Shown: piece by piece, positions 1 to 12,606 of the stretch
Numbering within the stretch: the stretch's first letter is position 1
Layout of the letters: the number at the start of each line of letters is the position of its first letter
Origin: Guadua angustifolia
Lineage: Eukaryota > Streptophyta > Magnoliopsida > Poales > Poaceae
NCBI GenBank assembly: GCA_036346375.1
Contig: CM070514.1
Coordinates: 18,752,463 to 18,816,462, forward strand
Direction: 5' to 3'
Length of the DNA: 64,000 nt
Translations under genes and position numbers: made by a program
Notes under the pieces: model-generated
The model's database searches: none
What the model was told of the DNA's origin: nothing
The model's input: only the letters and a program-made list of their open reading frames with translations

Positions 1-190
1 GCCCATGTGGCAAAATAATGTAAGTGATCATAAGATCATACACTAGTTATATTAAATAAATGAAGTCTTATTATTCTTATCGTTGTGTATGATATGATGC
101 TTACCGATGTTAAGCTGTGTGCACTAGCGTTGATCCTGGGAATAGTGCGGTAAAACACAGTTGATTCGAATTGGTGAATTCGGGTCCTTA
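1..190 (+). repeat. 3' end of a long chromovirus-type LTR (left part outside window)
   Basis: The last ~190 bases resemble the U5 end of the complete LTRs elsewhere in the window. They share the run of a GTGTATGAT-like stretch, a CTGTGTGCACT motif, a GATCCTG motif and a closing GGTCCTTACA, against GGTCCTGACA at 58575. No primer-binding site follows at 191, so this is a solo LTR or a 3' LTR rather than a 5' LTR. The upstream part is cut by the window edge. Confidence 0.6.
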
Positions 191-1486
191 CAGCTGGCCT
201 ACCCGAGGATCTCCCTTGGGGACACCATCCAAGGGCGCATACGGTCGGTGCTCGGCTAGTCGCCGAGGTACGATGGTCGCCATAGGGACTACCCAATCCC
301 CGACACCGACTAATCAAGATCCTGACTAACCATATCTATACACATTACAACCATCGCTAGAATTTAAATACATGGATATTTTGCCAACAAACTGAAAAGC
401 TAATAAATATATCTACAAGTATACACATACACTTCATAACACATATCAGCACCATAAACATAGAGTATAGATCAATCGACAGAAAATAAAACCCATAGAA
501 AAAATAAAGTTGCCGTATTAAAGCACATCTCTCTTCCGAGGGTAAAGGCATTTTAAACCTCTTAGCAGATACCTTCATGCTTCTACGCAATTCAATCACA
601 AGTTGTTTAACAGAATCTAAAACCTATGCTACTAGCATTCTAAATCAAAAAAAATTGGGGAGAAAGAACCATGTACTTAGCTTGTAGGAAGAAGGAACCC
701 TTGTTTGTACCGCAGTAGGGGTGTGGGTGGCCGGCCATGGCCACGGATGGTGCGGATGGTCGCCGTGCCTCGTGCGCTTGGCCTCTCGTGCCCAAGTCCA
801 CTCCACCAGTGTAGGAAGCTCCAAGCCGGCAGAAATCACTTTGTAGAGCAAGAAAGGGGGTAAACTCAAGGGAAGAGGAAAAGAGATAGAGCAAGAAATT
901 TCAGGAGAATGACTTACGATGGGGAGCTCTGGATCGTCCGGATCGGGCAACGGTGGAGCATGTGAGAGACGAGGAGTTCGAGGGCACATGAAGCCGGAGG
1001 CGGCGCGGCGCGGCTCGGCTGGAGGCCAAGGGGGCCATCGGGCTCGACGTGCAGGAGAGAGACGGAGGGAGTGGGAGGAAGAAAGGGAGAAAAGGGGGCC
1101 AGGAGGAGGCGCCGGTGGCGCGCGGAGAACCGGTGGCCGGCGTTGGCACTAGAGAAGGAGGAGACCGCAGCGCTGAGCAGAGGCCAAGGGCGGTGACTGG
1201 GAGTGATCTGGGGAGAGAGAGAATTGAGAAGGGGTAGGTAGATTTAGGGTTAAGAAGTATTAGGGTTGGCTAGTGGGCCGGATTTTGGGCCGGCGAGAAA
1301 AAAATGATAAATAAATAAATAAATAAATAAAAATATATAATAAATAAAAATAAATAAATAAATGAATACATAAGTAGTTAAATACTCAAATAATAAATAG
1401 GTAATAACATATATATGTAATGACAATACTAAATAAGTAAATGATTGAGTAAATAAATTATAAGAATAAGTATGAGATGTTTCACC
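191..1486 (-). repeat. probable LTR fragment in minus orientation with GC-rich leader
   Basis: Read on the minus strand, this starts near 1483 with a TGAAACATCTCA-like head comparable to TGTAACATCCCG at 7297. It runs through AT-rich DNA, then a GC-rich, CT-rich leader (about 1240-900). That leader ends in a splice-donor-like GTAAGT at about 915. This order (AT-rich U3, GC-rich leader, donor-like site) matches the complete LTRs here. No TSD was found and both boundaries are uncertain. The GC-rich stretch gives short ORFs on both strands that I do not regard as genes. Confidence 0.4.
1307..1366. repeat. AAAT-type microsatellite
   Basis: An imperfect (AAAT)n tract of about 60 bp, next to an AT-rich stretch that continues to about 1480. 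Confidence 0.85.
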
Positions 1487-1829
1487 TGAACAAATTTACT
1501 GGAATAAGAAAATAAATTAAAAGAAAATAGTAGAGAACCAGTTAAAAGTTCATTTCTTGTTTGTCTCTTCTTTCCTTAATTTAACTAAACTTCCATTAAG
1601 CATACGTAGATAAAAAACATAAAGCAAACATCACAAATTTCAAGATACATGATTTAATAGAAATTGATTCACAATCATGGAAAAAGTCACATTAGGAAAT
1701 TTAACCTAACTTGAGAAAATATGAATATTAAAATTTTGATGTTCTCATCAAGAAATTCCCCCTATATCAACAAAGAGCATCTAGAACCACTTCTTGCGGT
1801 GGACAGCTCTGTGAACTCTCATCCAGGCA

Positions 1830-3057
1830 AGTCGCCCTTCGACCATGTCTTGTGAACTGTTTTGTGGCTTGGTTTGTTTGAAACTCTTGCATTTAACCCA
1901 AAAGATTATTTTCTAAAAAAATAAACCTCACCTTTTGGATCAGCTAGATCCAGTGATAAAACCATAACACTGGTGGGGTTGTGGAGTATTTGGTGGGTGG
2001 AGGAGTTCAGGGTATGAACAACCCCGATTGGACTGTTGTCAAAGTCAGGGCTCCTCCACATAGGATATCATTTAAGGACAAACCAACTGGTGCTTACGTC
2101 AAAAACGGCGCAAACTGTGCTGACCATAGACCCAATATGGGACGAGCTGAACAAAGTAACCAACAAGTAGCTGACTCTGCCTGGGTGAGAAAGGTGATTG
2201 CGCCTGGGGGAAGGCAGTCACCCTAGGGCGAGACATCGGGGGAGGAGTCTCGACCCGCGTGCCTTTGGTGAGGCGAGGCGGTACGACAGAGGTCAATGTA
2301 TGGTTGGCCAAATGTTCTGTTTCCTTGGTTTATTAGTGTGCCTAAGGAAGCACACTGTGACAATAAGCCAAATGATGTTATGGGCAAAGCAGTACACCTC
2401 TGTCAGAGTTAAATGTGTTATCACTCCTAGCTTATGGGTTTGGAAGTGCGTCGTGTGGTTTTTCCTCTAACACAGGATGTAAAACCCCACACTGTTTTGC
2501 AATCAGTAGATTTAAAAGCTAAAACTTGACTTTTCTAACAAATGGGTAAAAGGGTACTTTTGGTAAAGTACTACCTTTGAATAACAGCTCGGTGGCCGAA
2601 AAGTAAATAACTATTATCATGCATAAATTTTCCTTGGCTTACTGAGTATTGGAGTACTCAGCCTTGCTTTCGATGTTGGTTTTCAGAGCCTGTCGAGTCC
2701 ACCAACACTGAAGAGTTAAATGGTGACTTCCTTGATGATGTGATTTGCTATGATGATGTCGATGTTGCTATGGAGGGCTATGGTTATGAGGGACCCGACG
2801 ATCCAGACTTGGCGGAATAAGAACATCATCAGGAGGGAGGCTCTTAGGCTAATAATGTAATATTAGGCGAGCGGTGTAGAAATCACCGTAGCCAGACCTA
2901 AGACTATACTATATGTACATTAAGAATAATTCCCAAGTACTATTCGGTGAAAATTTTTATCTGTGCATGTGTTGTTGTCCTTAGCCTGATCCTGGCATAC
3001 TCTGCTATGTGGTGCCTCCACCGGTCCTGGCCTGGTCAGGTAAAGTGGGGGCATCAC
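1830..3057 (+). repeat. 3' part of a diverged LTR, abutting the Sirevirus remnant
   Basis: The segment carries late-LTR landmarks: a TTGGCTTACTGAGTATTGGAG stop-and-start motif near 2633, an acceptor-like TTTTCAG at 2681-2686, and a terminal GGGGGCATCACA at 3046-3057. It stops exactly where minus-strand copia integrase sequence begins (3058). The end is therefore the right edge of an LTR inserted in, or recombined with, the copia element. The left edge is not resolved and no TSD was found. Confidence 0.5.
2687..2820 (+). other. acidic open segment inside an LTR (possible spliced exon)
   Basis: Directly after a TTTTCAG acceptor-like site, an open frame of 43 full codons runs to a TAA at 2818-2820. 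About 15 of 43 residues are Asp or Glu, including FLDDV and GPDDPDLAE. The position, late in an LTR, matches acidic stop-terminated segments at 11111-11169 and 58231-58286. No start codon lies nearby in frame, so use would need splicing. I know of no assigned function. Confidence 0.35.
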
Positions 3058-3999
3058 ATCTAGCATCGTCCTAGCCATCTCAACTAGGGTCATGTTCTTC
3101 CATTCCACTACGCCATTTTGCTGAGGGGTGTAGGGAGTGGAGAACTAATGCTCTAAACCAGACTCCACATAAAAACTCTCAAAATAGGAATTCTTGAACT
3201 TCGTGCCATTATCACTGCGTATAGCTTGTAACACACCTGAGAGTTCAATAGACAACCTACTGATAAAACCCTAAAATGGAAAAAGTCTCATCCTTCGATG
3301 CCATGAAAAATACCCAAGAATACCTAAAAAAATCATTAACAATAACAAGAATATACCACTTCCCTCCTGCTGACTGTACTCTAGCTGGACCAACAGTGTC
3401 TATATGTAAAAACTGTCCTAGTGCATCAGTCATCAATACGGTGACTAGACGATGAGAAGTAGTAACCATCTTGCTATATCGGTAGGGAGAGAAAACTAAG
3501 TCTTTGACCATCTTGAGTTTAGGCAGGCCACGAATAAGGTCGTGGCTACTCACTCTGGTCAAATGATCAAAACCAATGTACCAAGTCTCCGTACCGAAAG
3601 GAGAGATCATGAAACTTAGAAGCAATCAGACAATGAAGAGATTCTCTAGAAGAAATAGGAAAATCGGTACAAAAGACTTTCCCAAATATAGAAATCCCGC
3701 AAACTAACCATCCTGATGAATCCAGGATTCTACAGGCACTATTCTTAAAGCTTAGCTCAAAAGAGTTATCGATAAGTTGAGAAACAGAGAGCAAATTATA
3801 TTGCAGCTTACTCACTAAGGCAATATTCTTAAGAATAAAATTTTCATTAATACAAATAATACCTTTAGCGATGACTCTATCTGAAGAAGCATCTCCAAAA
3901 GTGATCAACTCATTACCGGGGGCTTGAACTAAGGAAGAGAACCAAGGGGAATCTTCGGTCATATGACGAGAACAATTGGAATCAACAATCTAAACCTCC
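3058..3999 (-). pseudogene. Sirevirus-type copia protease and integrase remnant
   Basis: The minus strand encodes the PR-IN part of a Ty1/copia polyprotein. The aspartic protease lies near 3999-3600: the active-site stretch reads D-S-N-C where DSG is expected, followed by SRHMTEDS and the downstream LLSVSQL. The integrase core lies near 3600-3058, with VGPARV, GGKWYILVIV, YSWVFF and the C-proximal QQNGVVEW. Several zinc-finger Cys positions are replaced, and there are frame breaks near 3250-3570. The coding sequence ends abruptly at 3058 against an LTR, so RT, RNase H and the 3' LTR are missing. It cannot be active. Confidence 0.85.
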
Positions 4000-4527
4000 C
4001 CCTTCCCTATTCGACGAACCTGATCAAGCCAAAAGAGAGAGATAAGATTCAGTACTGAGATAAAGTGAAAACCTGGGAACCCAATACTGAATCACATGAC
4101 GCCTCAAAGTACCAGCTACATAGGAATAAGACTGGACTCTAGTGTCTCCTTGATGCTCAACTTTACAAAGATCAGAAGTAGCAACCCTAATAGAGGATCT
4201 GGGAGCTAGAATTGGCTTGACCCGCCATGGTGCAAAGGCCGGACCATCCCAGTGAAACTCTCTGAATCTCCTACCAAGCATCTCACGCCGCTGATATCTA
4301 CCTTGATGGGAAAAATAAGGAATATCATAAGGACGGCAAAAAGACTGACCATGAGCAGCTCCAAAACTAAAACTTAAATAAACCGCATGGAAACCAAGTC
4401 ATGGATGCTGCCCAAAAACAGGCGACTCTCTAATCTGTATAGAAACAGTGTGTGCCTTAGGAGCACCCAGAGTCTGAGGATGACCCTTAATACCCCTAAG
4501 AGCAGCAACACGCTCATGCCTTGAAAT

Positions 4528-6639
4528 CTAGGCACGCCTGAAGCAGAAATCTACTATATGACCATTCTTTTGATAGAAGGTGCATGAATACTTCACCTTG
4601 CTTGAGGCAGAAGTAGCAGGAGAAGCAACCTTCTGGTCAGAAGTTTCACGGACAACCCCAGACGATCTAAACACAGTGGTACTCACCCTGGGAGCTACCA
4701 CGATCTCACCATTCTTGGAGCCACGCACAATGGTAGGAGGATGAGTCCTAGTGTGCTCCAAGGAATCAAATTCTAGACCTTGATTACATTTGTTAATCTT
4801 GGATTGGTCTAGAATGAGATTGAGCATCTTCTTGCATTCTACAAACTTCTCGAGAGTACTCATGAGATATTCACACTCTTGGAAGAGAGAGGCATAGGAA
4901 GAACAGGGATGAGAGGAGGAAGAAGAACTAGAAGGAGAAGAACTATCAGCACGTGCATTTTTCTCTATCAGCACGGTTGCCTTAATCTTGAGGGCCTCAC
5001 AAGAAACACAAGAACATTTCTAATCCTAAGGGCTTGGTCTTCTAACTTCTTCCTAAGTTCGACTTGGATTTTATCCAAGTCCCCGTCAATCACAAAACAT
5101 CGCAAGCAACTTTCTTGTGACTTATCTAGTAAGTTCATAGCAAGTTTAGCACATTTGATATTTAAAGATTCATTGTCAAGTTTTAGTTGCTTACAGCACT
5201 CACATGAGCTGACAAGGTCCTTAGAAGCATGCATTTCAAATTCATCATTTCTAGCAAAAAGCTTCTTAAGGTGAGTGCTCATGGCATCAATTTTAGCAAG
5301 TAATTTAGGGAAGTTATCACAAGATGGAGTAGAGTGCATATGAAGAAAACTAGCATCTAAAGACATAGCATCAACAAAATAAGTGCTAACATTATTCGAC
5401 CTAAGACTCTCAAGCTCAGTAAGAAAACTATCATGTATAGTCCTTAGGTTCTTTAACTCCACAAGCAAGGCATCACACAAAGAACAGTCATCAACAACTC
5501 GGGAGGGAGAAGATCTAAGTGAAGCTAACTCCTGAGTCAAGGTACTACTTCCTTCTCAAGCTTCGTACACCTAGCTCTAGCATGAAATTTTTCTAGTTTA
5601 CAAAAAGCTTCATTGAGCTGGTCATAGGAGGGTACCTCATCCGAGTCGCTGTAGAGCTCGGAGTCATTGATGCCTTTGGCGTCCGCCATGAAACACAAGC
5701 CGGAGAACTCGTCGCCGCCTTTCTTTTGTTGCGGATCATCCTCGCTTTCGTCGCTCCACATCTCTGTATCGAAGAGCCTGATGTCATCGAGGGCAGCGAG
5801 GACACGGTGGAAGAGTTTCTTGTTCTTCGAGAAGTTGCGGTACTTCTTCCCTCACACTGGCTCACTGCTTGGAGGCTTCTTGTTGCGGTTCTTGTCGGTG
5901 TAGTCGATCTTTCCCAAACCGTCGGAGTCGTTCTTGCTCTTCTCCAGTTTGACACAGTTCGCTCGAATGTGGTTGGGGCCACCACACTCAAAGCAAGTAA
6001 TCACGCCACCTCTTTTTCTCTCTCTCACCCTTTTGTATGCATAAGAGAATTTGCGAGCTAAAAGAGCAAACTCATTTTCTAGAAATTTTTCAATTGGTCA
6101 TCGCTTAGCTCGCAAAGGGCGGAGAGGGAGAATCCAGCAGAAAGATCAAAGGAAGATCCAGTGGGATCAGTGACCAAGGCCATCAATTGAGATTTTGTCT
6201 TACGAGAGACGACATCGATCTCATGAGTCTTGAGTCGAGAATAAAGCCCGTTAAGACTCGGAGTCGATAAGTCGGTAGTGTCCTTGATAATAGTCACCTT
6301 TATTTCCCAAACTCGAAGGTCGAGTGCGGTCAAGAAATATCGAGCATTATCCAAGTCAGGGTACGTGCAACTAACTGCTCGGAGGTCACTTAAAATCTTT
6401 GTAAAATAACCAAAACACTCATCAAGACTCTCACTAGCGTGTTGTTCAAATTTGTTATATTCACGCTTGTACTGATTCTGTCTCACCGTCTTGATTTGGG
6501 TAGTGCCCTCATAGTAAGCATCGAGGGTCACCCAAATCTAGTGAGCGGATCGAAGGTGAGAGATCATATCGTATTCACTGCGGCCAAGGCCCTTTATGAG
6601 AATGTTCCTTGCCTTAGTGTTTGCCTCAACGTCAGCCAT
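4528..6639 (-). pseudogene. Sirevirus-type copia gag remnant (UBN2-like, zinc knuckles, coiled coil)
   Basis: On the minus strand, an ATG at 6639 opens a gag-like reading interrupted by stops and frameshifts. In order there is a UBN2-type region (6531-6079, containing KREYNKFEQ and LNGLYSRLKTHEID), a CCHC zinc knuckle of form C-x2-C-x4-H-x4-C at about 5990-5944, and a Ser/Asp-rich linker. A long coiled-coil stretch follows at 5540-4968. A second knuckle near 4600-4540 reads CTFYQKNGH, with the second Cys lost. The long coiled-coil gag with two knuckles is the hallmark of the Sirevirus (Maximus/SIRE) lineage. PBS and LTR lie directly upstream. Confidence 0.85.
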
Positions 6640-6822
6640 ATTGCCGGCCGTGACGTTCTCAATGGCAGGAACCTCATACGGGAGTTCCACCTTCTACCAA
6701 ATCAGGAAGCCCTAAACAGTGATGTATGACTCCATTCAAGAGAAAAAATAGATGGCTTGGTGGAATATTTATCTATCACCATGGCTCTCGAGACTGGTCA
6801 AGATCTATGAAAGAGCAAAACC

Positions 6823-6835
6823 GGCTCTGATACCA
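6823..6835 (-). other. primer-binding site of the Sirevirus element
   Basis: On the minus strand this reads TGGTATCAGAGCC, complementary to the 3' end of initiator Met-tRNA, the standard plant LTR-retrotransposon primer. It begins two bases inside the LTR end (TTCA at 6838), which fixes that LTR as the element's 5' LTR. Confidence 0.9.
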
Positions 6836-6837
6836 AC

Positions 6838-7296
6838 TGAAGGATTGAGATGGCGATCAGAGAGGGGTGAATAATCCCAAAATAAATTTATTACCTAAAG
6901 AAACCAAGCCAAAAACCCTTTGATATCAATTCAAAGCAGAAGAATAGGTTTTCACAAATTTCAGCCTGAGGACGGCCCTACCACCATGTAGGAGGGTACA
7001 GTCGGATTACTGTTGTCCACAGTAAAAACAGGCGAATGAACAGTGATTCTAGCATGAGTCCAGAAGGAAAATAGAGAAATCTTCTGATCGGTTCATCCAA
7101 ACTTAACAAAATTTTGTGGACACCTTCCTATGGATGTCAGGAACCAATTCCATCCTTCAATTCCAAGAATCAATGTCAAAGTTCTAACCTTTTTTGAATT
7201 TATGGAAAGGCACACAAGAAAGAGTTCAAGAATGAAAAACATGGGTCTCAGCTAGCTCGTGGGTTCTTGATGATTAAGATGATCCTAGATGGCTAC
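6838..7296 (-). repeat. Sirevirus 5' LTR, PBS-proximal piece
   Basis: In plus orientation this starts TGAAGGATTGAGATGG with GAGAGGGGTGAATA shortly after. The same landmark recurs at the start of the solo LTR at 14655. The LTR is cut at 7296 by the solo LTR 7297-11444 and resumes at 11450. The last five bases (7292-7296, GCTAC) are the target-site duplication of that insertion. Confidence 0.8.
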
Positions 7297-9855
7297 TGTA
7301 ACATCCCGAAATTTGCTTTAACTGTATTTACATCATTTTTGAATTATTTAGGAATGTCTGGAATTTATTTGGAATTTTTGGAATTAATAAGAATTTAAGC
7401 TTTATCGAATTAATCATATAAAATAAAGATCATGCATTTAAACTTATGCATAAATTCTAAAATTTAGTTTAAAATAATAACATTTGAAAAATAAGGATGT
7501 TTCTTTCAAATACCCTTAAAAACTTGTTTATAGATTTAGTTTGTCGATTTTATAAATAATCGTACAAGTGTCTGATTCACTAAAAGAATTTTTGCGAAAA
7601 ATCTATACATCGGAAAGTTATGAAACTAACTTCGTTAAGTTCCAAATATTTCCCTATTATTTTAAAGAATTTTTCCAAGATTTTTAGAGCTCTTTTGCTA
7701 TTTTATCCTAAACGCGTTTTGTTCTAACACTATTCAAAATACGGGATTTGATCGGGCGAGGACGTGCAGAAACGGAAGGAGTTTATTTCGGGCGTCATTT
7801 CCGTTTTCCTTGTATGCATCATGCAGAGGCTGTCTCTTCATTGCTTGGTGAGAGTTTCTTCAGTTACCATTGCTTAATCACCACTTAATCTTTACTCCTG
7901 CGCCGTTTTTCCATTCGTTTATTTCCCGTACGTTTCCGTTTTGCTAGCCATTTCCTCTACCTGCATGATCCTCATCTCTCTAGTAACCCATGCAGAGTAA
8001 ATGAGTTTCCAGCCGTTTTCTTTTCAGTTCCTAGCGATGCATGCATGCAACTTTCCATTTCTCTAGCACGCAGCCGTTTTTCCATTTCCTACGCATGAAC
8101 GTTTCCTTCTTCCAGCCATTTCTTCATTTCCTGCACTTGATTGAACCAGTAACGTTTCTCCATTTCCTACACTTGCCTGAACTAGCAACGCCAGCGCATC
8201 CTTTGGTCTCGTCTCCTCCTGCGTCGCCGTGTGCCACCTGCCATCGTCGTCGCCTGGACATCTCTTCCTGCGTCGCCGCTATCGCTGCTACCATCGATCG
8301 GTATTTCCTCTTCTCTTTTACGCGCGCCGCCGGTCACCTGCTGTTGTATCTACTCCAGCCTCACCGTATTTCCCTTTGTAGTTAGCTATTAGTCGTCAGG
8401 CTATTTTCGTTTTTGTTTCAGTTGTTGTGTAGACAATGGAATAGCTAGCTGTTTGTTCGCACGTTCTTATCACTCGCCGCGCATGCAGGCGGGTTAGCTG
8501 CCATGTTTAGGCTTGTTTTTGTTCATTTAAATTCAGCAGTATACAAGAAAATTGCTACCGCTTCGCAGCACTAATCACCAAGTGTCCGAACGTATTCTTG
8601 AGTTCGTGTTCCTGAGTTCGTCGGCGGTGAGAAACTCCCGAGAACTCCAACACCTGCGTCGCGCCGCCGACCGCGTATTTAGCTGACTGCATGCAGACCA
8701 AGTGCAGTCCGGTTTTTCCTTCTTCCGTGAGGAACGGAGTAGTTAGTTTCACTGAATTGTTCTATGTCCTGGCTATTCTCTTCCTTGCCATTGTTGAGTA
8801 ATTCCGTTGCGTTGGGTATTTCATTTGTTTCCTTACGTTATTTCCTGGTTGTTAAGCTTTGTGTCTTGCATTCTGTAAAGCCCTGAATCATTCTGTGTTC
8901 ACGGCAAAGTCAGGGTTAAGTGCGTTGTGTACGTGAGTTTAGGAAGCTGAAGCCATGGTGTCCAAGTCGTGGGATGCTGCGACCGAATCGGATCGAAGTG
9001 GCGTAGTAGGAAGTTGAGTCTGCATGTAACTAATTCCCTAGATCCAGGGATATAATAATGAAGAGGATCGGGAAAATGCTGTCGCAGTACGCAGCACAAA
9101 ACTGAGTCTCTGCTCGCAATTCTGAACTTTGAGTCTTCGTCAGGTTACTGTTCATCATCCGAAAATATTCAGAGTTTTGCGTTTCAGAAAGTGTGAGGGA
9201 GAGCCGCATATGCGTGTGTTTTTCCAATAGTCGTTCGCCGAGGACGTCGGCGCCTCCACCATCAGACCCACCGGCGTCACCTTCGGTGACCGGCGACGCT
9301 CACCTGGCTGCTGCCGCTTGCTTAGTCGCATGCCTCTGCTGCTCTTTATTTCTCTCGCGGGCAGCCAGAAGTAGAACCGAAGAATACGCATATCTGCAGT
9401 AGAACCGAAGCAAAAGAAAATCATAAGAAGAATACTCGTATACTGGATGAACAGTGCCATGCAGAGTATGGCTAGTTAAAATTTTGTACGTGAATTTGCA
9501 ACTAATTTGTGAATTTTGTCTTTTTCGCTACAAATTCGTTATAAGTCCTAATCGCATGCAACAAATTTTGTAAATTAGTAAATATTAATACCTAGCCACA
9601 GTAATTTTTATGAAATTTTATAAATGAATTTATAATGTTAAAATATTTGAGGAAAGTCCAAACTTATGAATTTTGTAGTTCTTAAACTATATCTTCAAAA
9701 ATGTCAAAATAAATTTTATAAATCTTAGAAAATGCTAAACTAATTATCTGGAAGTTTTGATGAAGTTTTGAATTAGTTTGATTTGTCGTATTTTCCGAAT
9801 GTGTGCTTGTACGTTGTTTTGCGTGTTTATTCGGTTCTCTATCTGTTACGTGTAG

Positions 9856-9924
9856 ACATTGAGCTGTGTGAGGACGCGGATTTCGAGGATCAAGCTCCAG
9901 ACCAAGACTCGCTACTTTACGAAG
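9856..9924 (+). other. acidic mini-exon candidate 1 in the 4.1-kb solo LTR
   Basis: The segment is bounded by an acceptor-like GTGTAG and a GC-type donor-like GAAG|GCAAGT. Its 69 bp are open. About 10 of 23 residues are acidic when the split first codon is counted. The same arrangement occurs at 50661-50741, 56884-56963 and 62980-63060. Splicing is inferred, not shown. Confidence 0.4.
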
Positions 9925-11110
9925 GCAAGTTATGCTTTGATCATATTGCTCCTACGTTTTTAAATGTTATGTTGATTTAAATTATGCATGCTAATTTAAT
10001 TAAAAAGCGTTCAAGTAATTTGGGATTAGATATTTACCACTTGGTATTGTCACCTTGTCCATAATATTTGTATGTCACTAAATCATTTGTCACCCTAGGT
10101 TGGATTCTACATACTGGTCTATACTAGTCGCCAGATTGGGGTAATTAGAACGCGATAGTTTGCTTAGCCATGCTACCCGAACTAATGACACAGTATTGGG
10201 AATAAAGTCGAATATTGACTATTGAATTATAGAACAAGTTTTGAAAGAATGTGACATGTGTTATTGAAAAGATGAAGGCACGTGGTGCATGGTAACCAAC
10301 CGGGTGGGAAAATGATTTAGACTGGGGCAAGTGGCAAGATGTTCAGTGGTGGGCCAGATGTGGCATTTGGACGGTCGCATTTGGATTTAGTTTTTATTGA
10401 CTTGTTGACGTGATGAGTTTTTGGGAAGTCTTGCCTCGGTCAATTAAGGACTTAACCTTGCGAGCCTTTGACCTGAGTCATTCATACAACCACAAGTTCT
10501 GGAATGGAACGGACCTAGCTGAGTAAATTGTGAAATCTATTCTTGATGCTTGTCGTGGTGGAGTGAGTCCCGAGTGTGCGGGTAGTAAAACTCACAGCGC
10601 AAGAGGGGGCCTGGATGTGGTAACCAGTCCACAGTGTTGAAACCTTAGCGACACGATCTTGGGTTTAGACGGACCCTTGGAAAGGCTTTGTTACGGTTAC
10701 TCGCCTTTGTGGTGTTTGACTGTATCTTGTGGGTAAAGTGTATAACCTCTGCAGAGTGTACAAACTATTTGAATAGCCGTGTCCACGGTATTGGACATTG
10801 CTCGGGGATTACAGTCAAGGGTTAGACTTTATTAAAAAATGTGGTTGGGTTTAAAGATGAAGTTGATGGAAGTATGGATTAGGATGTGGAAATGCTTTTA
10901 CTTAACTTCTGGAAAAATTATTGTTAATTCTACTTATTTTTACTACTTTTGAATCTACTTATGTTATTTGTTAAATGACGTTTATTGCAAATAAACCGTT
11001 AAGCCATTCCATTGGAATAAGCCTGGCATGTAGTATATTAGATTGCATTCTGTGCATGACTTGTTGAGTACGGTGTGTACTCACCCCCCTTGCAAACATC
11101 ACAACCTCAG

Positions 11111-11169
11111 TTGAAGAAGAAGCTACACCTGCATTTGAGGAGGAGAAGAATGACAACCCGGCTAACTAG
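11111..11169 (+). other. acidic mini-exon candidate 2, stop-terminated, in the 4.1-kb solo LTR
   Basis: It follows an acceptor-like ACCTCAG and ends at TAG (11167-11169). The reading EEEATPAFEEEKNDNPAN has 7 acidic residues in 18. It is closely similar to the segment at 58231-58286 in a different solo LTR (EEATPAWEEEFNEGPEN), which indicates protein-level similarity between diverged LTRs. Confidence 0.4.
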
Positions 11170-11449
11170 GGAAAAGGCCTAGTCAGTTGCCTGTGGCAAA
11201 CTAGGGCTCTACGAAGATTTATTTCCGCTGCTGTTATTTGTTTACTCTGAACTTAGCCCTGCGTGGCTTAATATTGTAAGGCTGACCTTAAGGTCTTAAT
11301 AGTTTAATTTGAGATAAATACATTATTATTATTTCCGCTGTGTATGTGTGATGGTATTCATCTCTGTTGTATCTGTGAGCACCAGCGTGATCCTGGACTG
11401 GTGTATCACACTGAGTGTTCAGAATTTAAATTCCGGGCACGACAGCTAC

Positions 11450-12606
11450 CCACATGTCATAGCAAGCTAGAACACAAGATAAGAACACCAAAAAAAATCT
11501 AATCTTCTAAGGTTGATTCTCTCAAGTGCAAAAATCGATTTCCTACAAGGAAGAACACAAGACTTACCTAGATGATTGGGATATGGTCTGAAGATGACTC
11601 ATCTATCAATCATTCATCCTTGACAAAAGACCCATAAGCATTTAGAAGGAGGGGAGGCAAATCCAAATGTGCGGAAAGTAAATTACAAGAAAGTAAATTG
11701 TGGAATGTAAATGCGGAAAGTAAATTGCAAGAATTTAGAGGAAATTATATTTGTATTTCTGGAAGGGAGATTTACAAAGCCTCATAAACAAGTGGGCAAA
11801 GCTTAAAGCAGAACAAAAACCTCAAAACCTTTAAGAGAGGAAGGCTACCCCTACCCCTCTATTTATACTACTCTTGAATCATCTTCTACCCTTAGATGAG
11901 TTCCTTCTTCCCTAAGGATCACCATCAAGGGCTAGGATTGATTCACTCACTCATACATGGGCTAACCCGAAACCCAACAACATAATAGGTTTTGCACCCT
12001 CTTCAAAGCATACTAACTAGACCCACAACTCTATCACCTAGACCATGATCCAACGGCCCTCCTTGATCTGAGCAGCTCTTAGTTAGCATCTCATCCATTC
12101 CTTGTCTTCTAGGTTTGCAATGACTTTGTCTCCGATTATCTTTCGGCAATCCTCGACCATTTGGACCTCCAGCACACCTCACCTAGTTCTGGTCACTCTC
12201 CGCTTCACCATGACCTAGCATCATTACCCTGCAACCATAAAAAACAAGGAAAACCCATCATATAGCAATGTCTAAGCAAATCTTACTCAAATTCAAAATT
12301 CAAATTTTTGATTTCGCTCAAGGGTTGGCACTACCGCTTCCTGGGGCTGGTAGTGCCAATTTTGCCAGCACTACCGCTCCTACGAGGCTGGTAGTGCTGC
12401 TCCGATGAAAAACACCAGGAAACTCCTCTTTAGAAAATAAGTACCACCCCAACAGGCCGGTACTGCCTCTTTTGCCGACACTACTGCCCCTATGGTCGGT
12501 ACTACCGCTCTAGCTAGATTTAGCCCTAATTGATTCAAATTGCAAAACCAATTCAAATCAAAATCAAACTCAAGCCTTAAATACAGTTAATAACTCATCA
12601 CCACCA
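11450..12606 (-). repeat. Sirevirus 5' LTR, distal piece
   Basis: This continues the LTR broken at 7296. It contains the lineage-typical repeats of GGTAGTGCC and CACTACCGC (12325-12520). It ends in CATCACCACCA near 12606, which in minus orientation is a TGG... LTR start. Immediately beyond it lies chromovirus integrase sequence, so this edge marks where the Sirevirus inserted into an older gypsy element. Confidence 0.75.

Larger units (their letters stand above)
7297..11444 (+). mobile_element. 4.1-kb solo LTR of a chromovirus (Tekay-like), TSD GCTAC
   Basis: The LTR starts TGTAACATCCCGAAATTTGC and ends GGGCACGACA. It is bounded by a perfect 5-bp duplication GCTAC (7292-7296 and 11445-11449). 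The termini are TG...CA. Internal landmarks shared with the LTRs at 48973, 54979 and 61285, in the same order, are a GC-rich leader, an acidic segment followed by GCAAGT (9925), CTTGCGAGCCTTTGA (about 10457), CTCTGCAGAGTGTACAA (about 10748) and AGCCCTGCGTGGC (about 11262). No internal region remains, so it is a product of LTR-LTR recombination. It splits the Sirevirus 5' LTR. Confidence 0.92.

Noticed and set aside
5593..5991. 132-codon minus-strand Arg/Thr/Ser-rich frame
   Set aside because: It overlaps the Sirevirus gag in another frame; the real reading there is the zinc knuckle and Asp/Ser-rich linker.
4879..6061. Plus-strand frames over the Sirevirus gag
   Set aside because: Antisense shadows of gag; no independent motifs.
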